Positions 1 through 7,831 of a stretch of 64,000 bases of DNA are shown here, piece by piece. The DNA is from Qipengyuania sediminis. GTDB taxonomy: Bacteria; Pseudomonadota; Alphaproteobacteria; Sphingomonadales; Sphingomonadaceae. The DNA is taken from contig NZ_CP037948.1 in assembly GCF_004358425.1 (NCBI RefSeq), positions 1,736,001-1,800,000 on the forward strand, read 5' to 3'. The translations under genes and the position numbers were made by a program. Position 1 is the first letter of the stretch, and each line of letters opens with the position of its first letter. The notes below the pieces were generated by a model. It was not told where the DNA came from. It was given only the letters and a program-made list of their open reading frames with translations, and did not search any database.

Positions 1-1712
1 TCGGCTTCTTCGGCGTCATCGACGAACGGATGGACATCGAACTGCTCGATGCCGTTGCCGCGGCGCGTCCTGACTGGGACTTCGAGATTGTCGGCCCGGT
101 CGTGAAGATCGATCCCGCCAGCCTGCCGCAGCATGCCAACCTCTCCTTCCCCGGCGGATGCGGGTATGCCGATCTTCCGGCGACACTTGCTCGATGGGAC
201 GTGGCGCTGATGCCTTTCGCCATCAATGAGGCGACCCGGTTTATCAGTCCGACGAAGACGCCAGAGTATCTGGCGGCGGGGAGGCCGGTGGTCTCCACCC
301 CGGTGCGCGATGTCGTGCGCTCCTATGGGCGCATCGCCGCGGTGAAGATCGCCGAAGACGCGCAGGGCTTCATCGCCGCCTGCGAAGCCGCGCTCGTATT
401 GGCGCAGGGTCCGGATCGCAGCTGGCTTGCGGAAAGCGACGCGTTGCTGGCGGACGAAAGCTGGGACAAGACGGTTGCTGCCATGCGCGGCAAAATCGCC
501 GAGGTGGCCAAGCCGGAGCGCAGGGCGATAGAAGCACGCGCGCCGATCGACACCCGCGGCTACGACTGGCTCGTGGTGGGCGCGGGCTTTGCCGGCTCGG
601 TCATGGCCGAACGGTTGGCGAGCGATGCGGGCAAGCGCGTGCTGGTGATCGACCGGCGCGACCATATCGCCGGCAATGCCTACGACCGTCCGGACGCGGC
701 TGGCATCCTGATACACCAGTATGGCCCGCATATCTTCCACACGAATTCGCAGGACGTATTCGATTACCTTTCGGGCTTCACCGACTGGCGCCCCTACGAA
801 CACCGCGTGCTGGCCGAGGTTGACGGGAAGCGCGTGCCGATCCCCATCAACCGCACCACGCTGAACGCACTCTACGGCCTGTCGCTTTCGAGTGATGAGG
901 AGGCGGAGCGCTATTACGCCGACGCCGCTGAAACGCTGGCCGAGATCAAGACCTCGGAGGATGTGGTGGTCGCGCAGGTGGGTCGCGATCTCTACGAGAA
1001 ATTCTTCCGTGGCTATACACGCAAGCAATGGGGGCTTGATCCCAGCGAGCTCGACAAATCGGTGACGGCACGCGTCCCGGCGCGCACCGATACGGATGAC
1101 CGTTATTTCACCGATACCTTCCAGGCCATGCCGGAGGCGGGCTATACCGCGATGTTCGAGCGCATGCTGGATCATCCCAATATCACCGTGCGCACCGGCA
1201 CCGAATTTGCCGATGTCGGGCGGGATGGTTTCGAAGGCGTGGTCTATACCGGGCCGATCGACGAGTTCTACGGGCACCGCTTCGGCATGCTGCCCTATCG
1301 CTCGCTGCGTTTCGACCATCGCACGCTCGACCGCGAGCAATTTCAGGAAACGGGAACGGTCAACTATCCGGGCGAGGATGTGCCCTGGACTCGCATCACA
1401 GAATACAAGCATCTGACCGGGCAACAGTCGGACCGTACCAGCATCACCTATGAATACTCGGCCGCTACCGGGGATCCCTTCTACCCCGTGCCGCGCGCGG
1501 AGAACCAGGCGATCTACAAGCGCTATCAGGCATTGGCGCTTGCCGAGGAAGGAGTGCTGTTCGTCGGCCGTCTCGCGACCTACCGTTATTACAACATGGA
1601 CCAGGTCGTGGGACAGGCGCTTGCCACTTATCGGCGCCTCAAACCGACGCTCGCTGGCGGAACGGTGGGTCCCTCGGGCGGCGCGGATGCCGAACCGGCC
1701 ATGGCGAAGTAG
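1..1712 (+). CDS. glf: Glycosyltransferase / UDP-galactopyranose mutase fusion, 5' end outside window
   Basis: The frame is open from base 3 with no start, and GFFGVIDERMD is a typical mid-glycosyltransferase segment, so the gene begins upstream. About 180 visible residues are the C-terminal half of a GT4-like domain (NEATRFISPTKTPEYLAAG is its donor-sugar motif). They run straight into a complete flavoprotein: FAD-binding VVGAGFAGSVMAERL, then IDRRDHIAGNAYD, GPHIFHT, KFFRGYTRKQWGLDPSELD and the closing VGRLATYRYYNMDQ. These are UDP-galactopyranose mutase signatures. The mutase makes UDP-galactofuranose for surface polysaccharide, and the fused transferase may use that sugar or a related one (inference). 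There is no frame break between the halves. The mutase assignment is firm; the transferase specificity is unknown. Confidence 0.92.
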   Translation, partial: GFFGVIDERMDIELLDAVAAARPDWDFEIVGPVVKIDPASLPQHANLSFPGGCGYADLPATLARWDVALMPFAINEATRFISPTKTPEYLAAGRPVVSTPVRDVVRSYGRIAAVKIAEDAQGFIAACEAALVLAQGPDRSWLAESDALLADESWDKTVAAMRGKIAEVAKPERRAIEARAPIDTRGYDWLVVGAGFAGSVMAERLASDAGKRVLVIDRRDHIAGNAYDRPDAAGILIHQYGPHIFHTNSQDVFDYLSGFTDWRPYEHRVLAEVDGKRVPIPINRTTLNALYGLSLSSDEEAERYYADAAETLAEIKTSEDVVVAQVGRDLYEKFFRGYTRKQWGLDPSELDKSVTARVPARTDTDDRYFTDTFQAMPEAGYTAMFERMLDHPNITVRTGTEFADVGRDGFEGVVYTGPIDEFYGHRFGMLPYRSLRFDHRTLDREQFQETGTVNYPGEDVPWTRITEYKHLTGQQSDRTSITYEYSAATGDPFYPVPRAENQAIYKRYQALALAEEGVLFVGRLATYRYYNMDQVVGQALATYRRLKPTLAGGTVGPSGGADAEPAMAK

Positions 1713-1718
1713 CCGCAG

Positions 1719-1817
1719 CGGCCCGTCCATTCAGCAAATCGCAGGGCTTTCGCGCTACAAGCGTTGAAATGCGAAGGGCGAGGCTATACCTCGCTCCTTT
1801 GCCCGATGGACGGGCCG
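1719..1817. repeat. 12-bp perfect inverted repeat flanking the clpX promoter region
   Basis: CGGCCCGTCCAT at 1719-1730 is repeated in exact inverse (ATGGACGGGCCG) at 1806-1817, just before the clpX start. The 75 bp between the arms hold a -10-like TATACC (about 1785) preceded by TTGAAA at sub-optimal spacing. The arms could form a long stem in the clpX leader or two operator half-sites. Function is not known. Confidence 0.45.
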
Positions 1818-1831
1818 GGACGTAGCGGGAC

Positions 1832-3100
1832 ATGACCAAGTTGAGCGGCACCGATAGCAAATCGACGCTGTATTGCAGCTTCTGCGGCAAGTCGCAGCAC
1901 GAGGTGCGCAAGCTGATCGCGGGCCCGACCGTCTTCATCTGCGACGAATGCGTCGAGCTATGCAACGACATCATCCGCGAAGAGACGAAGGCCGGGATCG
2001 CGGGGAAGAAGGACGGCGACGTCCCCACCCCGTCCGAAATCTTCGGGCAGCTCAACGACTATGTGATTGGTCAGGATCGCGCAAAACGGGTGCTTTCGGT
2101 CGCGGTGCACAACCACTACAAGCGGTTGAAGCACAGCGGCAAGGCGGGCGATGTCGAGCTCGCAAAGTCGAACATCCTGCTCGTCGGGCCGACCGGCAGC
2201 GGCAAGACGCTGCTGGCACAGACGCTGGCGCGCACCTTCGACGTGCCCTTCACCATGGCCGATGCGACCACGCTGACCGAGGCGGGCTATGTCGGCGAGG
2301 ATGTCGAGAACATCATTCTGAAGCTGCTGCAGGCAAGCGACTACAACGTCGAGAAGGCGCAGCACGGCATCGTCTACATCGACGAGATCGACAAGATCAC
2401 GCGCAAGGCAGAGAACCCCTCGATCACCCGCGACGTCAGCGGTGAGGGCGTGCAGCAGGCGCTGCTGAAGCTGATGGAGGGCACTACGGCCTCCGTACCG
2501 CCCCAGGGTGGGCGCAAGCACCCGCAGCAGGAGTTCCTGCAGGTCGATACGACCAATATCCTCTTCATCTGCGGCGGCGCCTTCGCGGGCCTGGAGAAGA
2601 TCATCGCCGACCGCCTGCAGAAGCGCTCGATCGGGTTCGGCGCGCACGTCGCCGATCCCGACAAGCGCCGCATCGGCGAGCTTCTCGTGAAATGCGAGCC
2701 CGAGGATCTTCTGAAGTTCGGCCTGATCCCGGAATTCGTCGGGCGCCTTCCGGTCATCGCGACGCTCCGCGATCTGGATGTCGAGGCGCTGGTGACGATC
2801 CTGACCGAACCCAAGAACGCGCTGATCAAGCAATATCAGAAGCTGTTCGAGCTCGAAGACGTGGCGCTGACCTTCACACCGGACGCGCTGCAGACGGTTG
2901 CCGAAAAGGCGCTCGCCCGCAAGACCGGCGCACGCGGGCTGCGCTCGATTGTCGAAGGCATCTTGCTCGACACCATGTTCGACCTCCCCGACATGGACGA
3001 GGTGACCGAGATCGTCGTCGACAAGGACGTGGTCGAAGGCCGCAAGGATCCCGTCCAGGTCGTCGACGGCAAGAAGGACAAGAAGGACGCGGCTGCCTGA
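1832..3100 (+). CDS. clpX: ATP-dependent Clp protease ATP-binding subunit ClpX
   Basis: A 422-residue AAA+ unfoldase that delivers substrates to ClpP in the cytoplasm. The N-terminal zinc-binding domain has Cys15, Cys18, Cys37 and Cys40. Walker A is GPTGSGKT (119-126), the GYVGED pore loop is at 152-157, and Walker B is VYIDEID (181-187). Length and all motifs are normal for the family. In many alphaproteobacteria clpP lies just upstream; here the upstream gene is the galactofuranose-pathway fusion gene and no clpP is in the window. It appears to be transcribed alone, from the 119-bp gap that contains the inverted repeat. Confidence 0.97.
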   Translation: MTKLSGTDSKSTLYCSFCGKSQHEVRKLIAGPTVFICDECVELCNDIIREETKAGIAGKKDGDVPTPSEIFGQLNDYVIGQDRAKRVLSVAVHNHYKRLKHSGKAGDVELAKSNILLVGPTGSGKTLLAQTLARTFDVPFTMADATTLTEAGYVGEDVENIILKLLQASDYNVEKAQHGIVYIDEIDKITRKAENPSITRDVSGEGVQQALLKLMEGTTASVPPQGGRKHPQQEFLQVDTTNILFICGGAFAGLEKIIADRLQKRSIGFGAHVADPDKRRIGELLVKCEPEDLLKFGLIPEFVGRLPVIATLRDLDVEALVTILTEPKNALIKQYQKLFELEDVALTFTPDALQTVAEKALARKTGARGLRSIVEGILLDTMFDLPDMDEVTEIVVDKDVVEGRKDPVQVVDGKKDKKDAAA

Positions 3101-3186
3101 ATGTCGTGATTCGAGGCATCTAGCCCGATCGCTCGATGCCCGATTGACCGCCCTGCCCCGAACCAACGCGAATCTTCAATGCGCCT

Positions 3187-3855
3187 TTACTCGTAAACAC
3201 ACGCATCCAGGCGATCGCGGCGGACCACGCCGATGCGCGCGGCGACACTATTGCCGTGGCGGCGGAGCCAGCCGCGCGGGTTGGTAACCGATCGCTCCTT
3301 CGGCTGCGGCAGAGCGGCGGCCATGCGCGCGGCTTCGATTGTGCTCAGCCGCGCGGCCGAATGGCGGAAGTAGCGCCGCGCGCCCGCTTCCGCGCCATAG
3401 GTGCCGATGCCGGTTTCGGCGACGTTGAGATAGACCTCCATGATCCGCCGCTTGCCCCACAGCTTCTCGATTCCGAAGGTGAAGCCCGCTTCCAGCCCTT
3501 TGCGGAAATAGCCCCCGCCCTGCCATAAGAAGACATTCTTCGCCGTCTGCTGGCTGATCGTAGAGCCGCCCCTGATACGCCCGCCCTCGAGATTTCGACG
3601 CATCGCCCGCTCGATCGCTTCGCGGTCGAAGCCGTCATGACTGCAAAATTTGCCGTCCTCCGCTGCGATAACGGCGCGCACCAGGTTGCGGTCGATGTTG
3701 GAGAGCGGCTCCCAGTCTTTGGTGAAGCCGTTGGGATCCATCAGCATGGTGGCGGTGACGGGCACCGGCACGAAGCGGAACAGGATAATCAGCGTCAGGC
3801 TGACAACGACGAAGGCCAGCGCCAGCTTTGCAAGGATTCGCGAGACGCGCGGCAT
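3187..3855 (-). CDS. mtgA: Monofunctional biosynthetic peptidoglycan transglycosylase
   Basis: A 222-residue membrane-anchored GT51 enzyme that polymerises lipid II into glycan strands. Residues 8-28 form one N-terminal membrane anchor. The catalytic glutamate is Glu66 in AAEDGKFCSHDGFD, followed by RGGSTISQQTAKN and KRRIMEVYLNVAETG, all hallmark GT51 motifs. There is no transpeptidase domain, so it is the short MtgA type and not a class A penicillin-binding protein. The gene converges with clpX and is followed upstream, on the same strand, by a methyltransferase gene 57 bp away. Confidence 0.95.
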   Translation of the reverse strand: MPRVSRILAKLALAFVVVSLTLIILFRFVPVPVTATMLMDPNGFTKDWEPLSNIDRNLVRAVIAAEDGKFCSHDGFDREAIERAMRRNLEGGRIRGGSTISQQTAKNVFLWQGGGYFRKGLEAGFTFGIEKLWGKRRIMEVYLNVAETGIGTYGAEAGARRYFRHSAARLSTIEAARMAAALPQPKERSVTNPRGWLRRHGNSVAARIGVVRRDRLDACVYE

Positions 3856-3912
3856 GACCGGGGGATAGGAAAGCGCACGGCGGGGCGCAATCGGCCCTTC
3901 CGTCTCGCACCC

Positions 3913-4623
3913 TCAGGCTGGGTCGCTGTCGTCCTTCCACCCCCAGAACATACGGCAGGGCAGGATGTTCAGCGGTTCAAAGCCGCTGTCGATACGCCGG
4001 AAATGCTTCGCCATGAAATCGCGCGCGCGTGCGGAAAACTGATAGACCAGAAACGCTCCGCCCGGCCGCAGAATGCGATGCGTCGCCGCCGCGATCGCCG
4101 GGCCCACGCCTCCGGGGAGCGTCGAGAACGGCAGGCCTGACAGCACATAATCTGCATGGTCGAAGCCGTGCGCGCGCACGATCGCTTCCACATCCTCCGC
4201 CGAACCTAGCACCGCATGAAAGCGGCTGTCGCCGATCGTGCGCTTCAGATAATCGATGTAGAGCGGGTTGGTGTCGATAACGATCAGCGCCCCGTCGCGC
4301 TTCAGCCGATCGAGCACGGGGCGGCAGAAGGTGCCGACCCCCGGACCATATTCGACGAAGAGATCGCATTTGTCCCATTTTACCGGACCGAGCATTCGCG
4401 CCACGGTGAAGCGAGAGGACGGTATGATCGAGCCGACCATCCGCGGCTCCTCGATGAAGCCGCGGAAGAATACGCCCCACTGACCGAACAGGCGGGTGAG
4501 GCGCTGACCGATGGTCGTGCGGCGAAGCGCGGCTGCGCTATCGGGGCGGGACAATACGAAACCCTTGGGCAACGCCCCCGCGGGGCTTCGAACCGGGGTT
4601 CCGTTACAGAAAGGCGAGACCAT
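3913..4623 (-). CDS. PmtA-like SAM-dependent methyltransferase (possible phospholipid N-methyltransferase)
   Basis: A 236-residue class I methyltransferase. SAM-binding motif I is VEYGPGVGTF (90-99), followed by an acidic strand end (VIDTNPLYIDYLK). The preceding FFRGFIEEPRMVGSIIPSS is typical of the bacterial phosphatidylethanolamine N-methyltransferase (PmtA) / rRNA-dimethylase-like group. By that similarity it may methylate phosphatidylethanolamine towards phosphatidylcholine at the inner membrane; the substrate is inferred. The first ~45 residues are poorly conserved in character, so the real start may lie somewhat downstream. It is divergent from the MFS gene, 36 bp apart. Confidence 0.75.
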   Translation of the reverse strand: MVSPFCNGTPVRSPAGALPKGFVLSRPDSAAALRRTTIGQRLTRLFGQWGVFFRGFIEEPRMVGSIIPSSRFTVARMLGPVKWDKCDLFVEYGPGVGTFCRPVLDRLKRDGALIVIDTNPLYIDYLKRTIGDSRFHAVLGSAEDVEAIVRAHGFDHADYVLSGLPFSTLPGGVGPAIAAATHRILRPGGAFLVYQFSARARDFMAKHFRRIDSGFEPLNILPCRMFWGWKDDSDPA

Positions 4624-4659
4624 TGCAAGCGGTGGGAGCGGGGCCTAGCGCCGGGTGCG

Positions 4660-6024
4660 ATGGCCGACGAACCGCTACCGATCCGCGATCCGCGCGCCGT
4701 GGTCGGCACCAGGCCGATTTCCCGCGGGCGGATGACGCTGCTGTTCATGGTCATGCTGGTCACCGCGGCCGGCAACACGGCCATGCAGTCGGTGATGCCT
4801 TCGATCGGGACTGAACTCGGCGTTGCGGATGTCTGGATCAGCCTCGCCTATACCTGGTCGGCGCTGTTGTGGGTGATCTGCGCGCCGCGCTGGGCGAAGC
4901 GGTCCGACCGGCGCGGGCGCAAGGCGATGATGGCGGTGGGCCTCGGCGGTTTCATCCTGTCCTTCGGCCTGTGCGGCGCAGTGGTGGTGGCGGGGCTCGA
5001 GGGGCTCATCGGCGCGGGGCTGACGCTTGCGCTCTTCGCCGCTGCGCGCAGCCTGTACGGCGGGTTCGGATCGGCCGCGCCCCCGGCGGTGCAGGCTTAT
5101 GTGGCCAGCCGAACGCCGCGCGAGGATCGCACCAGCGCGCTCGCCCTGCTCGCTTCCAGTTTCGGGCTCGGAACGGTGATCGGCCCGGCGGTGGCGCCGT
5201 TGCTGATTTTCCCCGGTAGCGTGGGCCTTGCCGGGCCTTTCTTCGTCTTCATGGCTTTCGGGCTCGCCGTGCTGGTCGCGCTGCGATGGCGTTTGCCGGA
5301 CGACGATCCGGCCTTCGCCGCGCGCGGTCAGGTGGCGGGCGCGCCCTTCAGCGCCAGCGCTGGCGGCCAACCGGCTCCGCGGGAGGCGGAGCAAGGCGTG
5401 GCGGAGCCGGGGGAGATCCCTGACCTCGACTGGCGCGACCGGCGGCTGCGGCCCTGGCTTGTCGCCGGGCTGGTCGGGGGCCATGCGCAGGCCGCTCTTC
5501 TCGGCATTGCCGGCTTCTTCGTGCTCGACCGTCTTGGCCTGCGGGCAGACCCTGGTGCCGGTGCCGGGCCGATCGGCACGGTGCTGATGGCGGGTGCAGG
5601 GGCGACGCTGCTCGCGCAATGGGGCCTCATCCCGCACCTCCGCCTTAGCCCGCGCACGTCGGTGCTGTGGGGCATGGCGCTGGCGCTTGTCGGCACCATC
5701 GCCTTTGCGCTCGCCTATGACCTTCATACCATCGCACTCGGGTTCGCGCTCGCCTCGCTCGGGTTCGGGCTCTACCGGCCTGGCTTTACGGCGGGGGCGA
5801 GCCTCGCCGTCAGCCGCGCCGAGCAGGGGCAGGTGGGCGGCATCACCGCCTCTTTGAACGGCGCGGCCTATATTTTCGCGCCCGCGCTCGGTGTGTGGCT
5901 TTACAACCATCACGAAGCGGTCGGATTCGCGGTGATCGGTGGCCTGTGTGCAGGCGTTCTCGCCTGGGGGTGGCACGCGGTGGCAGACGAGCCGGGCGGG
6001 GACTCGAAGCCGGACGCGTCCTAA
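4660..6024 (+). CDS. Major facilitator superfamily transporter
   Basis: A 454-residue polytopic inner-membrane protein with about 12 hydrophobic segments and the MFS loop motif after helix 2 (PRWAKRSDRRGRK, ~76-88). The frame is open upstream to 4216, but that part lies opposite the methyltransferase gene and is not membrane-like. The ATG at 4660 directly before MADEPLPIRDP is the sensible start. The central cytoplasmic loop between helices 6 and 7 (~231-251) is encoded by palindromic repeat DNA and looks like an in-frame insertion. The substrate cannot be told from sequence; the family includes drug and metabolite exporters. The 3' end overlaps arsC by 4 bp, convergently. Confidence 0.85.
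   Translation: MADEPLPIRDPRAVVGTRPISRGRMTLLFMVMLVTAAGNTAMQSVMPSIGTELGVADVWISLAYTWSALLWVICAPRWAKRSDRRGRKAMMAVGLGGFILSFGLCGAVVVAGLEGLIGAGLTLALFAAARSLYGGFGSAAPPAVQAYVASRTPREDRTSALALLASSFGLGTVIGPAVAPLLIFPGSVGLAGPFFVFMAFGLAVLVALRWRLPDDDPAFAARGQVAGAPFSASAGGQPAPREAEQGVAEPGEIPDLDWRDRRLRPWLVAGLVGGHAQAALLGIAGFFVLDRLGLRADPGAGAGPIGTVLMAGAGATLLAQWGLIPHLRLSPRTSVLWGMALALVGTIAFALAYDLHTIALGFALASLGFGLYRPGFTAGASLAVSRAEQGQVGGITASLNGAAYIFAPALGVWLYNHHEAVGFAVIGGLCAGVLAWGWHAVADEPGGDSKPDAS
5352..5410. repeat. Palindromic repeat inside the MFS coding sequence
   Basis: A perfect 14-bp palindrome (CGCCAGCGCTGGCG, 5352-5365) is followed by a perfect 10-bp inverted repeat, CCGGCTCCGC at 5371-5380 and GCGGAGCCGG at 5401-5410. 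Read in frame it encodes a polar Ala/Gly/Pro/Glu linker in the loop between membrane helices 6 and 7, the position best able to tolerate an insertion. Confidence 0.55.
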
Positions 6025-6362
6025 AGTATTTCCAGCAGAAGTTCGGGCGGGCGGGCGAGGCGAACGCCTTTCCCGGTTTCGATCAAAGGCCGCTCGATCA
6101 GCCTCGGTTCGGCGGCCATAGCGTCCAGAATCGCATCACTTTCTTCACTGAGCAGCCCGCGCGCCTCGGCATCGGTACCTCGCAGCCGCAGCGCCCCCGC
6201 CGGCGTCAATCCGGCATCCTTGATCAGCTGCGCGAGCTTGGCCCGGGTGGGCGGGTGGACGAGATAGAGGACAACCTCGACGTCGAAGCCCCGCTCCTCC
6301 AGAATTGCAAGCGCCTTTCGCGAGGTGCCGCAGGCGGGATTGTGCCAGATAGTCGCCTTCAT
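6021..6362 (-). CDS. arsC: Arsenate reductase, glutaredoxin-dependent ArsC family
   Basis: A 113-residue thioredoxin-fold protein. The active-site Cys lies in WHNPACGTSRKAL (Cys11), and the C-terminal block ERPLIETGKGVRLARPPE matches the conserved end of enterobacterial ArsC. Arg residues equivalent to the arsenate-binding set are present (LRLRGTD, ARPPE). The reaction would be arsenate to arsenite with glutaredoxin and glutathione. No arsR, arsB or acr3 is nearby. The gene is coupled by a 4-bp ATGA overlap to the [2Fe-2S] protein gene, so a role as a general ArsC-like oxidoreductase is also possible. Confidence 0.88.
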   Translation of the reverse strand: MKATIWHNPACGTSRKALAILEERGFDVEVVLYLVHPPTRAKLAQLIKDAGLTPAGALRLRGTDAEARGLLSEESDAILDAMAAEPRLIERPLIETGKGVRLARPPELLLEIL

Positions 6363-6907
6363 CGCGCGGGTTCTTCAGCCCGTAGAGCGGGCACGGCGCG
6401 CGCGGCATCCCGCAATAAGGTGCCGGGTGCGGGGACCGGAACGGGTGGCTCCTCACGCCTAACGATACGCCCCGCTTGCTCGATCGCCTGGATCAACCGC
6501 GGATAGACCCCACAGCGGCAAAGGTTGGGCACTGCGGCTCTGATTTCGTCGGCCCCCGGGGCCGGATTGCGCGCAAGAAGCGCGGCGGCCGCGATCACGA
6601 TCCCCGGAGTGCAAAAGCCGCACTGGATTGCTTGTGTCGCCACCAGTGCCTGCTGCACGGGGTGCGAACGATTTCGGCTCAGGCCCTCGACGGTCGTCAC
6701 TTCGCGCCCTTCCGCCTCGGCGATGGTGACGAGACAGCTGCGAAGGGCCGCGCCGTCCACCAGCACCATGCACGCTCCGCAGTCGCCCACGCCGCAACCA
6801 TATTTGGTGCCCGTTAGATTGGCCGCATCGCGCAGCGCCCACAGCAGCGGCGTCGCAGGATCGAGCCGGAATTCGATCGGCCGCCCGTTGACGGTCATGC
6901 GCGCCAT
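6359..6907 (-). CDS. [2Fe-2S] small subunit of a molybdopterin hydroxylase (IorA-like), orphan
   Basis: 182 residues with the full two-cluster pattern of xanthine-oxidase-family small subunits. The plant-type cluster uses Cys38, Cys43, Cys46 and Cys58; the second uses Cys96, Cys99, Cys130 and Cys132 (QCGFCTPG and LCRCGVYPRLIQAIE). Such subunits pass electrons from the molybdenum site of a large subunit, for example isoquinoline 1-oxidoreductase or aldehyde oxidoreductase. No large subunit is encoded in this window, so the partner must lie elsewhere or be missing. The C-terminal 35 residues are a Pro/Ala-rich tail. The start could also be Met4 (6898). The gene sits between a class II aldolase gene and arsC. 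Confidence 0.85.
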   Translation of the reverse strand: MARMTVNGRPIEFRLDPATPLLWALRDAANLTGTKYGCGVGDCGACMVLVDGAALRSCLVTIAEAEGREVTTVEGLSRNRSHPVQQALVATQAIQCGFCTPGIVIAAAALLARNPAPGADEIRAAVPNLCRCGVYPRLIQAIEQAGRIVRREEPPVPVPAPGTLLRDAARAVPALRAEEPAR

Positions 6908-6929
6908 GACGGGCGGCTCCGGCTTGTTG

Positions 6930-7703
6930 TCAGCTCTGCCAGCTCGCGTCGATGCGCGTTACCTTGCGCTTCCAGGCTTCGAAGTCGAACAGCCCCGCCC
7001 CGCCCTGACCCTGCATCACCGCAAGATCGCGCTGGTGAACATCGATAACGTCCTGCCCGACAATTACCGGGTGCCCCATGCCGAGCGTCGCGACCTGGAT
7101 TTCGCACGCGCGCTGCAGGCTCCACATGGTGACGAACATTTCGGGGATCGTGCGCCCCATCACCACGGGCCCGTGGTTCCTGAGCATCAGCACGCGCTTG
7201 TTGCCGAGATTGCGGACGAGCCGCTCGCCTTCCTCTGGCCGCACGGTCACGCCTTCGAAGTCGTGGTAGCCGATCTGGTCGTGGAAGCTGCAGGCGTAGA
7301 AATTGGTCGGCAGCAAGCCGCCCTCGTGGCTGCACACCGCCATGGTGGCGGTGGTATGGACGTGGCAGATCGCCGCTGCCCGCTCGCCAAGCGTGCGGTG
7401 GAAATAAGCGTGCTGCGTGAAACCCGCCTTGTTCACCATATAGGGCGAGCCGCCGACATTGTTGCCTTCGACATCGATCTTGACGAGGTTGCTGGCGGTC
7501 ACCTCGTCGTACATCAGACCGAAGGGATTGATGAGGAAGGTGTCTGTCTCCCCCGGCACTGCCACCGAGATGTGGTTGTAGATGCTCTCCCCCCAGCCGA
7601 GGTGATCGAAAATGCGGTAACACGCGGCCAGGTCCAGCCGCGCCTGCCATTCGGCATCGCTGCAGTCGTAGTTGAGGTTCGCGTGCTTCGCCTGGCTCGC
7701 CAT
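6930..7703 (-). CDS. Class II aldolase/adducin family protein
   Basis: A 257-residue cytosolic protein of the class II aldolase/adducin head family. The metal-binding histidines are His114 and His116 in CHVHTTATMAVCSHEGG, with a third at His177 in MLRNHGPVVMG. Family members are metal-dependent aldolases or decarboxylases (fuculose- and ribulose-phosphate aldolases), but many bacterial homologues of this length have no assigned substrate. It is the first gene of a minus-strand unit, 22 bp ahead of the [2Fe-2S] gene and divergent from cheA. The family call is firm, the reaction unknown. Confidence 0.88.
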   Translation of the reverse strand: MASQAKHANLNYDCSDAEWQARLDLAACYRIFDHLGWGESIYNHISVAVPGETDTFLINPFGLMYDEVTASNLVKIDVEGNNVGGSPYMVNKAGFTQHAYFHRTLGERAAAICHVHTTATMAVCSHEGGLLPTNFYACSFHDQIGYHDFEGVTVRPEEGERLVRNLGNKRVLMLRNHGPVVMGRTIPEMFVTMWSLQRACEIQVATLGMGHPVIVGQDVIDVHQRDLAVMQGQGGAGLFDFEAWKRKVTRIDASWQS

Positions 7704-7782
7704 GGTCCGGTTCTCCTGCCTTGGCGCAGGTTATCGCATGGGCGGCGGGGCGGAAGCAAGCGCGCGGATGCCGAACGAAATG

Positions 7783-7790
7783 GTAACCAT
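7783..7790 (+). promoter_or_regulatory. CtrA-like half-site upstream of cheA
   Basis: GTAACCAT, one base from the alphaproteobacterial CtrA half-motif TTAACCAT, about 42 bp upstream of the cheA ATG. Related motifs precede cheY (10660-10674) and the chemoreceptor gene (14762-14769). The assignment is by motif similarity only. Confidence 0.35.
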
Positions 7791-7831
7791 CTTGCGCCAT
7801 AGGATGGGCCTCGCAACCTCAGGTGCCCGGG

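Noticed and set aside
4216..4659. N-terminal extension of the MFS frame
   Set aside because: It lies opposite the methyltransferase gene, is not hydrophobic, and the ATG at 4660 gives a normal MFS N-terminus.
6021..6362. An arsenic resistance operon
   Set aside because: Only arsC is present; there is no arsR, arsB, acr3 or arsH nearby, and its operon partners are unrelated.
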